This document shows positions 1 through 9,862 of a DNA stretch of 38,079 bases, one piece after another. The number at the start of each line of letters is the position of its first letter. Positions within the stretch are counted from its first letter, which is position 1. The translations under genes were made by a program, and so were the position numbers. The notes under the pieces are model-generated. The model made no database searches, had not been told where the DNA came from, and saw only the letters and a program-made list of their open reading frames with translations. The stretch is taken from positions 1 to 38,079 of the forward strand of contig JAJYMI010000073.1 of the NCBI GenBank assembly GCA_021787125.1, given 5' to 3'. The stretch comes from Thermoplasmata archaeon (lineage in GTDB: Archaea; Thermoplasmatota; Thermoplasmata; Thermoplasmatales; GCA-001856825).

Positions 1-214
1 TGTGGGAATCGACAAAGCCTGGTACAACGACCTTTCCTTGAAGATTTGTGATAGAATTTGCACTCTTCCCGTACAGCCTCAGGGCTTCGTCAGAACCGCC
101 GCAGTACTCTATCCTATCGTCACTAGTAACTATCGATTCGCATTTAGTTTTCTTCATGAAATTGGTGTGAACGGTGCCGTTGTAATAAATCTTGACAGCT
201 CCTTTCTTTCCCAT
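1..214 (-). CDS. Amidohydrolase family protein (YtcJ-like), N-terminal part, runs off window
   Basis: Not in ORF track. Minus strand from ATG at 214: MGKKGAVKIYYNGTVHTNFMKKTKCESIVTSDDRIEYCGGSDEALRLYGKSANSITNLQGKVVVPGFVDSH; 'GKVVVPGFVDSH' is the typical amidohydrolase N-terminal metal-site motif. Confidence 0.8.
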   Translation of the reverse strand, partial: MGKKGAVKIYYNGTVHTNFMKKTKCESIVTSDDRIEYCGGSDEALRLYGKSANSITNLQGKVVVPGFVDSH

Positions 215-315
215 AGTGTTGCATGGTTTCGAAACGAAAAGTGTTTCCATTTAGGTGAATGCCCGATGGATCCCTTGACAAAGTCTTAATTTCTTGAGAT
301 GGATTTCATCGACCA

Positions 316-987
316 ATGGCAAAGGACCGATTAGTTCTCTCATGGAGCGGAGGGAAGGACAGTGCATTTGCACTTCACACCTTACTGGGCCAGAAGAGAT
401 ACGATGTCAGCTATCTCCTGACTACAGTGACCAGGGACTATGGCAGGATAAGCATGCATGGCGTGAGAGAAGAGCTCTTATTGGAACAGGCAAAAAGGAC
501 ATCGATAGAATCAGACATTGCCTACATCTCTAAAGGTGCGACCAACACCGAATATGAAGCCGTCATGAAAGAGAAGATAGACAAATACGCAGAAGAGGGA
601 ATCAAGAACATTGCATTCGGAGACATTTTCCTCCAGGACATCAGAAAATATAGAGAGGAAAAGATGTCTGGGACTGGGATGAATTGCATTTTTCCTCTAT
701 GGGGAATTGATACAACACAGCTAGCCCACGAATTCATAAGAACCGGATTCAAAGCGATCATTTGCACCGTCGATCCAAAAAAACTCGGAAGAGAATTCGT
801 CGGAAGAGAGTTTGACGAGAGCTTCCTTTCTTCTTTACCAAGCGGAGTGGATCCGTGTGGGGAGAATGGGGAATTTCACAGTTTCGTGTACGATGGCCCA
901 ATCTACGATTTTCCAATAAGGGTTAGAAAGGGAGAGACCGTCCTGAAGGAAGGTTTTTATTTTTCAGACATCCTTCTGGAATCCTGA
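316..987 (+). CDS. dph6: Diphthine--ammonia ligase / PP-loop ATP pyrophosphatase
   Basis: N-terminal SWSGGKDSAFAL PP-loop; GDIFLQDIRKYREEK and GVDPCGENGEFHSFVYDGPI motifs of the Dph6/MJ0570 family. Confidence 0.85.
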   Translation: MAKDRLVLSWSGGKDSAFALHTLLGQKRYDVSYLLTTVTRDYGRISMHGVREELLLEQAKRTSIESDIAYISKGATNTEYEAVMKEKIDKYAEEGIKNIAFGDIFLQDIRKYREEKMSGTGMNCIFPLWGIDTTQLAHEFIRTGFKAIICTVDPKKLGREFVGREFDESFLSSLPSGVDPCGENGEFHSFVYDGPIYDFPIRVRKGETVLKEGFYFSDILLES

Positions 988-1025
988 AGTGGTTCTTGTG
1001 AATTGCCGCAAATTTATTACCTAAA

Positions 1026-1628
1026 ATGTCTAAAGATTCAGTAGTGACACAGAAAATTAACACAAAGGGTAAGAAGAGGTGCGAGTGGTCATCAGTTGAC
1101 GATTCAATGATTCAATACCACGATGAGGAGTGGGGAGTTCCGGTTCATGATGACAGGAAACTTTTCGAATTTCTGGTCCTTGAGGGGGCTCAGGCAGGAT
1201 TGAGCTGGTTGACAATTCTCAAGAGGAGAGACGCGTACAGAAGGGCCTTCGACAACTTCGATTTTAGCAGGGTAGCAAAATACAATGAGGAGAAAATTGA
1301 AGTTCTTCTGAAAGACAATGGAATAATCAGGAATAGACTGAAGATAGAATCAGCAGTCACCAACGCAAGCGCTTTGATTCGGGTAAGGAAGGAGTTCGGG
1401 TCATTCGACAAGTACATCTGGCAGTTTGTCGACGGCAAACCGATCAACAACAGACGGATATCACTCAAGCAGATTCCGACAAAGACGGATATATCGGATA
1501 AGATGAGCAAGGACTTAATGAAGAGAGGATTCAAATTTGTCGGATCAACCATATGCTATTCACACATGCAGGCGACAGGAATGGTCAATGATCATCTCAC
1601 CTCATGTTTTAGGTACAACAAAGTGTGA
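1026..1628 (+). CDS. tag: DNA-3-methyladenine glycosylase I
   Basis: RCEWSSVDDSMIQYHDEEWGVPVHDDRKLFEFLVLEGAQAGLSWLTILKRR matches Tag family. Confidence 0.9.
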   Translation: MSKDSVVTQKINTKGKKRCEWSSVDDSMIQYHDEEWGVPVHDDRKLFEFLVLEGAQAGLSWLTILKRRDAYRRAFDNFDFSRVAKYNEEKIEVLLKDNGIIRNRLKIESAVTNASALIRVRKEFGSFDKYIWQFVDGKPINNRRISLKQIPTKTDISDKMSKDLMKRGFKFVGSTICYSHMQATGMVNDHLTSCFRYNKV

Positions 1629-1760
1629 ATGTGTTTCCTTAATCTCATTCTGCATTGATTTGGACAACTCTTCCTTTCACCTTGGCTATTTTCAAATCCA
1701 TCAATTCAGGGAAAACTGGCTGAAAGAAATGTAATATAACCGAGCGCGGTTACCTCCTTT

Positions 1761-2918
1761 ATGAGAGAACTGCTCATGATTCCAGGACCAATAGAATACG
1801 AAAGCAATGTCCTAAATGCAATGTCAATTCCAACCATTTCACACTCATCCAAAGAATTCCTATCGATCTACAGAGAAGCTCTCCAGAGAGTGTCGTCGAT
1901 TTTCGGCTCCGAAACTGGAGACAACATACCCTTCATTATATCGGGATCAGGAACTCTAGGAATGGAAGTCTCTACTGTCAATTTCATTAGCAGAGATTCC
2001 AAGGTTTTGGTGGTTAATACCGGTTACTTTGGAGATCGGTTCGTTGATCTGTTCTCAAGATTCACCGACAGTATCGAACAGATTAAGCCCTCTCTGGGAG
2101 AGGCCGTAGACCCTTCATTAGTAAAGGAAAAGTTAGACACGAACGAATTCGATCTAATTACTGTCACACACGTTGACACCAGCACTGGTGTTAGAAACGA
2201 CATTAAGAAAATTGCTGAATTTTCGAAGAGTTCCAACACACTGTTTGTTGTAGATGGTGTTTGCTCTGTCGGTGGAGAATACTTGGATATGAAGTGGGGA
2301 ATAGATGTAGCGTTTACTGCGTCACAAAAGGCACTTGGAGCTCCTCCAGGACTTACAGTAGGGGTCGCGGGAGGCAGGGCTCTGACGAGGATGGGGAAAC
2401 TCAAGCCGCTGACATTCTTCTCGGACCTAAGGAAGTGGGAGACGGTTTCAAGAGGGGTCCTCGATTCCAAGGGTGGATACTTTGGAACTCCTAACGTTAA
2501 TTTGATCACCGCGCTCAATGTAAGTCTATCCAACATAATGAGGGAAGGGTTGGAAGCCAGGATTAAGAGACACGAATTGATGTCTTCCGCGTTAAGGTCT
2601 GGTATTCATGCGATGGGATTGGAGATCATGGCCAAGAAATCCCACGCGAACACAATTTCTGCCGTCTATCTGCCAGATGGCATGGATTCAAAAAAATTCC
2701 TAGGAGATGCAAAAGACAACGGAGTTGTATTCGCCTCAGGTCTCATAAAAGAGGTTGCAAGCAGATATTTCAGAATTGGCCACATGGGGGGCATAGGCCC
2801 AGCCGAAGTCTTGATCACTCTTGGAGCAATTGAGAGGGCTCTCAAAGCTGGTGGATATGGAGTCAAGGCAGGAACAGGATTGACTGCTGCTCAGGAAATT
2901 TTGTTTAAATCAGATTGA
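1761..2918 (+). CDS. Class V aminotransferase (alanine-glyoxylate / serine-pyruvate type)
   Basis: MIPGPIEYESNV start; VDGVCSVGGEYLDMKWGIDVAFTASQKALGAPPG PLP-lysine region; C-terminal FRIGHMG. Confidence 0.88.
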   Translation: MRELLMIPGPIEYESNVLNAMSIPTISHSSKEFLSIYREALQRVSSIFGSETGDNIPFIISGSGTLGMEVSTVNFISRDSKVLVVNTGYFGDRFVDLFSRFTDSIEQIKPSLGEAVDPSLVKEKLDTNEFDLITVTHVDTSTGVRNDIKKIAEFSKSSNTLFVVDGVCSVGGEYLDMKWGIDVAFTASQKALGAPPGLTVGVAGGRALTRMGKLKPLTFFSDLRKWETVSRGVLDSKGGYFGTPNVNLITALNVSLSNIMREGLEARIKRHELMSSALRSGIHAMGLEIMAKKSHANTISAVYLPDGMDSKKFLGDAKDNGVVFASGLIKEVASRYFRIGHMGGIGPAEVLITLGAIERALKAGGYGVKAGTGLTAAQEILFKSD

Positions 2919-3054
2919 ACGACAAGTAACTTCTCGCCAACTGAGGCTCGAGGTAACCGAAACCACTAAAGAGAGAATAAGCAATGAAGTGAATACAATT
3001 CAAGTGTCCGATAGAGTGAATTGGACCTGCTCTCTTCCTGAAAATACCGGCAAT

Positions 3055-3396
3055 TCAGTGTGACTGTTTCAGTTCCTTGAAGTATTCTTTCAGCTTTATT
3101 GATTCCATTAGTGCGGGAGTTCCTGCCATCAGCAGTGCCAAGAAAGCAGCCTCATTCATTTCATCTTCTGTTACTCCGTTCTCAGTCGCGAGTCTGAGAT
3201 GATAAGCAATGCACCAGTCGCACCTCTGAGCGAGTGAAAGGGCAATAAAGATCAGCTCCTTGTACTTCGCGGGTATGACTCCGGTACCCGTGATACTCTC
3301 TACGAGATTCATGTAGTTCTTTGTGGGTTCCGGAACTGAAGAAGAATAACTCCCAAGCAGTTGCTGTATCTCTGCAAGCCTTTCTGAAAATTCCAT
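3055..3396 (-). CDS. Carboxymuconolactone decarboxylase (AhpD-like) family protein
   Basis: LAQRCDWCIAYHLRLATENGVTEDEMNEAAFLALLMAG: CxxC...H AhpD-like motif. Confidence 0.85.
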   Translation of the reverse strand: MEFSERLAEIQQLLGSYSSSVPEPTKNYMNLVESITGTGVIPAKYKELIFIALSLAQRCDWCIAYHLRLATENGVTEDEMNEAAFLALLMAGTPALMESIKLKEYFKELKQSH

Positions 3397-3457
3397 AGAA
3401 AAATAGAATGTGTTATAAAATTAAATTTTTGTCAGGTTTCGCACTAAAGCCAATCTA

Positions 3458-3886
3458 CTACATTGTGAACGAATCAATTAGAGAGAACAACTCCTTCTCG
3501 TACTTGCTGACAATCGCAGTAGCTTCGTTGTGGAAGTGCTCTGTGATTTTGGATATTCTGAGTGCCCTCATCTTCGTAGTATTCCCGTCCTGGTATACGA
3601 TCATCTTGCAGGGCACGAACAGGCCGTTCAGATCATCACTACCAATGATCTCTCTTGCTGCCATGGGTTTGCAAATTTCGAGTATGTGATAATCCTTGAA
3701 ATCCTGGTTCAACGCGTTCTTGAGGATTGATTTGACATTCACGTCTGCAGTTACTACGTATCCCTCTCTCCTAATGTGCATCAGGAAGGCTGACATAACG
3801 TCCTCAAGGTCTGATTGGAATTCCCTACCAGAATAGAACATGAATGGAGTCATTGAAAAATGGATATGAACATTTCCACTTCTCAA
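3458..3886 (-). CDS. DUF302-family protein
   Basis: YHILEICKPMAAREIIGSDDLNGLFVPCKMIVYQ is DUF302-like. Confidence 0.75.
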   Translation of the reverse strand: MRSGNVHIHFSMTPFMFYSGREFQSDLEDVMSAFLMHIRREGYVVTADVNVKSILKNALNQDFKDYHILEICKPMAAREIIGSDDLNGLFVPCKMIVYQDGNTTKMRALRISKITEHFHNEATAIVSKYEKELFSLIDSFTM

Positions 3887-4017
3887 GGAAGGTTCCTTAT
3901 GGTAACCCAGAAGACCGATAAATGGAGAAATTGATTTTTTAAAATAGGAAAAAGAAAAGCGGAAGCGACCAGAGCCGAAAATTGAACTTCGATATCAGTA
4001 GATGAATCGGAGTTTGT

Positions 4018-4197
4018 TCACTGACGCTTTTGAATGAGACCAGAAATCACGGTGTGTGCGTGCGTCAGAGTAGGAACTTGGTGCAGTGCATTTGTCAGTC
4101 CGACTAAATTTCCCACATGAGCCGCAGCGACCGTAGTTCCCGCGACTCCAGCAGCTACTGCTAATCCCTTTGCAACGGCTAATCCAGTTAGTGACAT
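4018..4197 (-). CDS. Small Ala/Gly-rich hydrophobic peptide (59 aa), function unknown
   Basis: Below track cutoff. ATG at 4197: MSLTGLAVAKGLAVAAGVAGTTVAAAHVGNLVGLTNALHQVPTLTHAHTVISGLIQKRQ; TTTAAA about 25 nt upstream fits a leaderless promoter. Confidence 0.5.
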   Translation of the reverse strand: MSLTGLAVAKGLAVAAGVAGTTVAAAHVGNLVGLTNALHQVPTLTHAHTVISGLIQKRQ

Positions 4198-4444
4198 AAA
4201 CGAACTATTTATCGTGAGGTTTAAAGCTTATGGTACAATAGTTTAACCCTTCGAAAAGTGAACTAGAAGGTTCATCTTGATAGGTTTTTAAAACCGACGC
4301 AACCCGAAACTGTAGTACCAATGTAAGTCTCTTCAAAAGAGCCAGGCACTCATCTATTCTGATAGATTTCATTTTTTCATTTTTTTCACCTTTTGTCCTT
4401 CTAAGAAAGTATAAGTAACTGAGCGAGAGTGTTAATCGAGAAAC

Positions 4445-4672
4445 ATGAGGGAGGGGAATCTTGACAAGGAGTATACCACTGGAAGAAGGGATCAATTTGA
4501 CCTGGATCTTACAACATTCTGGGAAAGCGTAAAAGAGACAAAGTCAAGGGAAGATCTGATAAGGGTTTTTAAGGACAAGATGTCATTGATTATATCTCGA
4601 TTGGCCTTCGAAAGGGCCAAGAATCTTCAGATGGAGATTGAGCTCATAGAACAGTATTATCACAGTGATTAG
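4445..4672 (+). CDS. Hypothetical 75-aa protein
   Basis: Charged helical composition, ATG start; the opposing ORF 4205..4495 is less protein-like. Confidence 0.5.
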   Translation: MREGNLDKEYTTGRRDQFDLDLTTFWESVKETKSREDLIRVFKDKMSLIISRLAFERAKNLQMEIELIEQYYHSD

Positions 4673-4953
4673 ACCGATGGATCCTTGAGAATCGCTTCTA
4701 TCTCTTTTACCTTCTGGGCAATCTGTTTGCCCTTGTTGGTAAGTGTAATGATGTTCCTCTTTGGATACGTTGTAGCGTCTACCTTTTTCTGAATTAATTT
4801 CAACTCTAACAAGAGATCGACAGATCTGAGCAGCTGAATGTTCGGAATATCCGTCTCCTTTAAAATTAGAGTCACATAGGATGGACCCTTCAGTAAGTAC
4901 AACAAAAGTCTCATTGCGCCAGACTGGGTCTCCAGCGCTTTTATCAAAACCAT
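4669..4953 (-). CDS. Small winged-helix (MarR-like) transcriptional regulator
   Basis: MRLLLYLLKGPSYVTLILKETDIPNIQLLRSVDLLLELKLIQKK...ITLTNKGKQIAQKV wHTH pattern. Confidence 0.65.
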   Translation of the reverse strand: MVLIKALETQSGAMRLLLYLLKGPSYVTLILKETDIPNIQLLRSVDLLLELKLIQKKVDATTYPKRNIITLTNKGKQIAQKVKEIEAILKDPSV

Positions 4954-5541
4954 GCTTTATTATTAGTTATGCACTAAATAATGAATTACATTTTATTATA
5001 GATTAGATAATAGATAGTAATATATAGTCCCCTGTGTTAAGTCTAATGGAGAGCGTGCTTTGAAGGCACTCGATAGTATCCACGACAGGTGCCAGTGAAG
5101 ACACTTTCTCTGAAGTAAACGGAGGGAAAAGAGTATGGGAATGCTAATTCAGGGGTTCTCGGATAGACCTCTAAAGATTATAAAGAGATTGGAAGAGAAG
5201 AGTCTATCGGATGAAGAGAAGGAATCAAATGATACGGTTTCGGAAGATCGAGCTAGGAATACAAAAACGAGAGCTTGGAAAAGACAGCCTTAAGTTCGTT
5301 TGAAAGATTGCCCACAAATAAAGAACCACATACCTCTGCAAATTTTACATTTAATGTTACTTTGGACTTTCAGAATATTGGATTACGTTCGTCATTTCCC
5401 AGAAATTGATGAGAAACAGAGGTCTTGAATACTTTTTTAAGATTTAGAAAGTTGAAATTCCCTAAGGGAAAATAATCAGTAAAATCAAGTAATCATATAT
5501 ATGCTGCGATTGCTCCAGACAATAAAAGGAAGAAGACAGAT

Positions 5542-7319
5542 TTGAAGAATTCGTTAAATTCGAGTTACTTTGGAAAATGGGTAATTGTCGGTCTTCTTAT
5601 CGGAATAGTGGCGGGGATCGGAGCTGCTGCATTTTATTACATCATTCAATTCGCTACCGACAATTTCCTGGGCAGAATAACAGGTTTCTATCCTCCAAAC
5701 CCTGCAGGCGAAATCGCGGCCGCTTTGTCCATGTCTCCTCACTATTATCTCATCCCACTTTCCATCGCTCTCGGTGGTCTGATTACAGGACTTATAATAT
5801 TCTACCTTGCACCTGAAGCTGAAGGTCACCGGACAGATGCAGCTATCGATGCCTTCCACAACAGGAATGGCATCATCAGGAAGCGCGTTCCTATAGTGAA
5901 AATGATAGCATCTGCAATTACTATCGGATCGGGCGGGAGTGGGGAAGGGAGGGACCGACAGCTCAGATCTCAGCTGGTTTCGGTTCGTACGTTGCAACCG
6001 TATTGGGAATGTCCAACAGAGATAGAAGAATAGCGGCGGCTGCTGGAATCGGAGCAGGAATAGGAGCAATATTCAGGTCTCCGTTTGCAGGTGCAATTCT
6101 CAGCGCCGAGATTCTGTATAGCGGAGACGACATGGAGGTGGAGGCCCTGGCACCCGCATTTATAGCATCTCCTGTTGGATATGTTATATTTGCTTCCCTT
6201 ACCAGTTTTTCACCAATGTTCAGCCTTTTCTACGCCTAATACGTTCAATCACCCGCTAAATCTCTTTCTCTATGCCATCTTAGGCATGGTATGCGGCTTG
6301 GTCGGGAAATTCTATTCTTCTTTCTTCTATTGGGTGAAAGGCATTTTCGCTAAATTGAGGGTAAAGAAATATCTCAAGCCTATGATAGGAGGCGCGGTGG
6401 CAGGAACGTTTGCTATGCTCTTTCCGCAGACAGTTGGGACGAGTTACGGATATCTTCAATACCTCATGAACGGTAACCTAAAGGCTGCAGAACCCATATA
6501 TTTTGCAGTTCCGATTATTGTAGCCCTCGTAGTACTGGCCTTTGCGAAGATAGTCGTTACGTCTTTCACCATTTCATCCGGGGGGAGCGCGGCGTATTGG
6601 CTCCAGAGCTTGTAATCTGTGGTTTCGTTGGAGCAGCCATGTGGACAGACGTTCAAATGATCAGTCCCTCTTTAGTCCCCTCGCCCGCTCCATTCGTGTT
6701 GGTCGGCATGATGGCGTTATTCGCCTGCGTCGGAAGAGCCCCGATAGCCGTTGTCCTGATGGTAAGTGAAGTGACTGGAAGCCTTGAAGTAATGATACCT
6801 TCCATGATTGCTGTGGTAATCTCGTACTGTGTCGTTGGATACAAATTCTCTATATATGGAAGCCAAGTGAGGAACACGGCAGAGTTGCAGGCTCACCGGG
6901 GGAAGTACAGCATCCCAGTTCTTTCATATCTTACCGCCAAGGATGCCATGACCAGAGATACTCCAAAGATTGACTCTTCTACCACCGTTTCCAGTGCGTT
7001 AATACTAATGGAAGAGGAAGGGGTTACGGGTATCCCCATTATCAATGATGAAAAGCTTGCTGGAATAGTGACAAAATCTGATTTGGTACAAGTGAAGATC
7101 ATTCATCAGGACATGGTGTCAGTTTCGCACGTTATGACTAGAAATGTGGTGTTCGGCTACTCAGACGAAAGTCTTCTCGAAATTATGAAGAAACTTTCCG
7201 TCAACAACATCTCTCATGTCCCCATCGTCGCCAGAGAGAACAACGAGGTTATCGGCATGGTCACCTGGAACGCTATATTCAAAGCTCACCAAGAGTTTAG
7301 CGCCAGAACATCTACCTGA
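5542..7319 (+). pseudogene. CLC-type chloride channel with C-terminal CBS pair, interrupted by three single-base frameshifts
   Basis: ORFs 5542..6033, 6003..6239, 6175..6615 and 6597..7319 are consecutive parts of one CLC-CBS protein; each junction is repaired by adding or removing one base. Confidence 0.85.
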
Positions 7320-7544
7320 CTATTCTCCTTATCAGGTAATTCATAATTTTACTCATTTCGAAGGACTGATAGTATTCCCAGATTGATGCCGGGAGTAGAA
7401 AATCCATTTAACTCGTGGGTTGAAATGATAGACAATCTTCCTAAAACTATGGAGAAATGTGAAAAGTGGTTTTCTAGAAAGTTGGTCTTGGTCAGCATCT
7501 CAGTTAACTTCTTCCATTCCTTAGCAGGGAAACTGGTGGATAGA

Positions 7545-7928
7545 CTAAGGGATCTCAGATCGCCTTTCTACGAACCTAAGAAACGGAATTAACATTTCTC
7601 TAACCTTCCAACCCAACTCGGTGAGCGAGTAAACAACTCCCTCCGGTCCTTTGTGTTTCACGATCAAATCTAACTCTTGGAGCTCTTTCAACCTCTTGGA
7701 GATAATAGTAGAGCTCGAAAATGGAATGTCAATCAGTATCTCGTTGAAATTTTTCCTTTTGCCGGTGTTCCCAATAACCCCCAGCACAAGCATTGTGTAT
7801 TTCTTGCCGATCAGGTTCAGGATAGGGAGCGAAGAGTCTATGCAGATTGTAGAATCCCCATCTTGGATCATGCAAGCCTTGTTCTTGTTTTCCTCTCTTC
7901 TGCGTTCGTAGTTTCTTACCTTATCCAT
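7545..7928 (-). CDS. HxlR-type winged-helix transcriptional regulator
   Basis: ICIDSSLPILNLIGKKYTMLVLGVIGNTGKRKNFNEILIDIPFSSSTIISKRLKELQELDLIVK...YSLTELGWKVREML matches HxlR layout; divergent from the HMA/MerA genes. Confidence 0.8.
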   Translation of the reverse strand: MDKVRNYERRREENKNKACMIQDGDSTICIDSSLPILNLIGKKYTMLVLGVIGNTGKRKNFNEILIDIPFSSSTIISKRLKELQELDLIVKHKGPEGVVYSLTELGWKVREMLIPFLRFVERRSEIP

Positions 7929-8006
7929 TCTAACTCGTATCTACCATCAACACAAGTAAAAAAAAGTTTACGTATTCGGTTTAATATTTTCTATCAATAT
8001 CTGAAT

Positions 8007-8237
8007 ATGGAAGTTGGGAAAGTGAAACTGAGGATATACGGAATGACTTGCGGAGACTGTGTTACCAAGATATCCAGAAGTCTTCTGGAAAAACAAGGAG
8101 TTATGGACGTCAACATATCACTACAAGAGGGTCTCGGTGAGGTCGAATTTGATCCGACAGATTTGAAGCCAGGCGATATTCTAAAGAATCATGTATTCTC
8201 AAGAAATTCACACTACAGGGCAACTCTAATAGAGTGA
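8007..8237 (+). CDS. HMA-domain heavy-metal binding protein (MerP/NmerA-like)
   Basis: In-frame ATG at 8007 inside track ORF 7677..8237: MEVGKVKLRIYGMTCGDCVTKISRSLL, the GMTCxxC metal motif. Confidence 0.85.
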   Translation: MEVGKVKLRIYGMTCGDCVTKISRSLLEKQGVMDVNISLQEGLGEVEFDPTDLKPGDILKNHVFSRNSHYRATLIE

Positions 8238-9694
8238 TAAAAGGAAGACCCTGTATGAGAAAAGAACCAAAACGCTACGACCTCGTCATTCTAGGTAGAG
8301 GAGCTGCAGCTTTCTCCGCTGCCATCAAGGGCTCTGAGATCAGCAATGGAGAAATGAGCATAGCATTGATCGGAACGGGACCCCTAGGAGGAACATGCGT
8401 GAATGTTGGATGCGTTCCTTCTAAATACTTGCTCGAAGCTTCACACCGTGTTTTCATGCCAAAGCACCCCAGGATTGATGGAATTTATGAAACCATAGTG
8501 AATCATGATTTCTCGACGGTGATGAAAGGACTAAGATCATACGTGAGGGATGCTAGAGAGTCAAAATATGCAGAGGTGATCAGGAATTACAACAACGTAA
8601 CGCTGTACGACGGACTCGGCAAATTCCTTGACAGGAAAACGGTAGGGATAGAAGATGACAAAGGAAGGAATGTTCGAATTGTTTCAGGCTCAAACATTCT
8701 GATTGCAACGGGTTCACGTCCCTCTATTCCAAATATTGAAGGCCTCACAGAGGCTGGCTTCCTGACCAGCGACTCGCTTTGGGACATTGATAAACTCCCT
8801 TCGTCCGTGGCCATTATTGGCGGAGGGGCAATCGGCTTGGAAATCGGGCAGGCACTCCTCCACTTTGGCTCAAGAGTCACAATTGTTGAGGCAATGGATT
8901 CCTTGTTGCCACAGACCGAGTCAGAGATTGGTTCCGCTCTGAGAACTCTGCTTGAGAAGGAAGGTATGAAATTCTACATGAGGGCAAGGATTAGCAGAGT
9001 GCACAAATACAGAAAGAAGAAGTCAGTTGAAATAATCACTCACAAGGGAAAGGAGAAAATAGCTGTTGATGAAGTTCTCTTGGCAACAGGGAGAGAGCCC
9101 AATACGAAAAACCTCAACCTCGAGGTAGCAGGAGTGAAGACGGATCCAAGGGGAATGATACTAACCGAAGCTTCAATGCGGACAACTTCCCCCGGAGTAT
9201 ATGCGGCTGGAGATTGTGTATCCAAGAAGCTGTTTTTGGAGACCCTTGCAGCAAGGGAAGGAGTGATCGCAGTCAGTAACATGTTCGGGGAAACCGCAAA
9301 CATAGACTATGGATCATCGGCATGGGCCGTTTTCACCTATCCACAGGTTGCAGGCGTTGGAATGACGGAAAACGAATTCTCTAAAAAGAATGGTTCTTGT
9401 CTGTGTAGGACTTTTCCACTCTCTAATCTCACCAAAGCTAGTATTATGGGTGAGACAGAAGGTCTCATAAAGATAACAGTTGACCCGAAGGACAATAGAA
9501 TTGCCGGAATGCAGATAATGGCTCCTAACGCAACCGACATGATAACGGAGGGAGCATATGCAGTCCGCAATGGGTATACGATCGATGACATAATAGCAAC
9601 GAGCCACATATTTCCATCCATGTCCGAGGGGATAAAGATCGCAGCCCAGTCGTTCATAAGGGACATAACCAAGATGTCATGCTGTGTGGAATGA
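8234..9694 (+). CDS. merA: Mercuric reductase (flavin disulfide reductase family)
   Basis: GGTCVNVGCVPSKYLLEASH redox motif; C-terminal ...KMSCCVE vicinal Cys pair typical of MerA; GTG start overlaps the HMA stop (alternative ATG 8255). Confidence 0.87.
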   Translation: MIKGRPCMRKEPKRYDLVILGRGAAAFSAAIKGSEISNGEMSIALIGTGPLGGTCVNVGCVPSKYLLEASHRVFMPKHPRIDGIYETIVNHDFSTVMKGLRSYVRDARESKYAEVIRNYNNVTLYDGLGKFLDRKTVGIEDDKGRNVRIVSGSNILIATGSRPSIPNIEGLTEAGFLTSDSLWDIDKLPSSVAIIGGGAIGLEIGQALLHFGSRVTIVEAMDSLLPQTESEIGSALRTLLEKEGMKFYMRARISRVHKYRKKKSVEIITHKGKEKIAVDEVLLATGREPNTKNLNLEVAGVKTDPRGMILTEASMRTTSPGVYAAGDCVSKKLFLETLAAREGVIAVSNMFGETANIDYGSSAWAVFTYPQVAGVGMTENEFSKKNGSCLCRTFPLSNLTKASIMGETEGLIKITVDPKDNRIAGMQIMAPNATDMITEGAYAVRNGYTIDDIIATSHIFPSMSEGIKIAAQSFIRDITKMSCCVE

Positions 9695-9862
9695 ATCGTC
9701 AAAATCCAAAAACTCAATTTTCTTCATTTATAGTGGGTGATATCCGTCATCCAAGCCAGTTTCTTACCCCATAGCTATTATGGGGGGCTCCTTCTCCCCA
9801 GGACTGTTTAATATGATTTGCTTGCAGGTCACCGACATGTGAATTCAGATATCCTAGCTTGA

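Noticed and set aside
2-289. 95-aa plus-strand ORF MGIDKAWYNDL...
   Set aside because: Antisense to a convincing amidohydrolase N-terminus on the minus strand
5135-5293. Possible 52-aa ORF MGMLIQGFSDRPLKIIKRLEEKSLSDEEKESN...
   Set aside because: GGAGGG lies upstream, but no recognisable family and no further support; not called
5542-7319. Programmed ribosomal frameshifting in the CLC gene
   Set aside because: Three separate shifts of mixed sign without a classical slippery site plus structure; mutation or sequencing error is far more likely
9482-9490. TAACAGTTG inside merA as another CAACNGTTG box
   Set aside because: First base mismatched, inside coding sequence and no TATA at 12 nt
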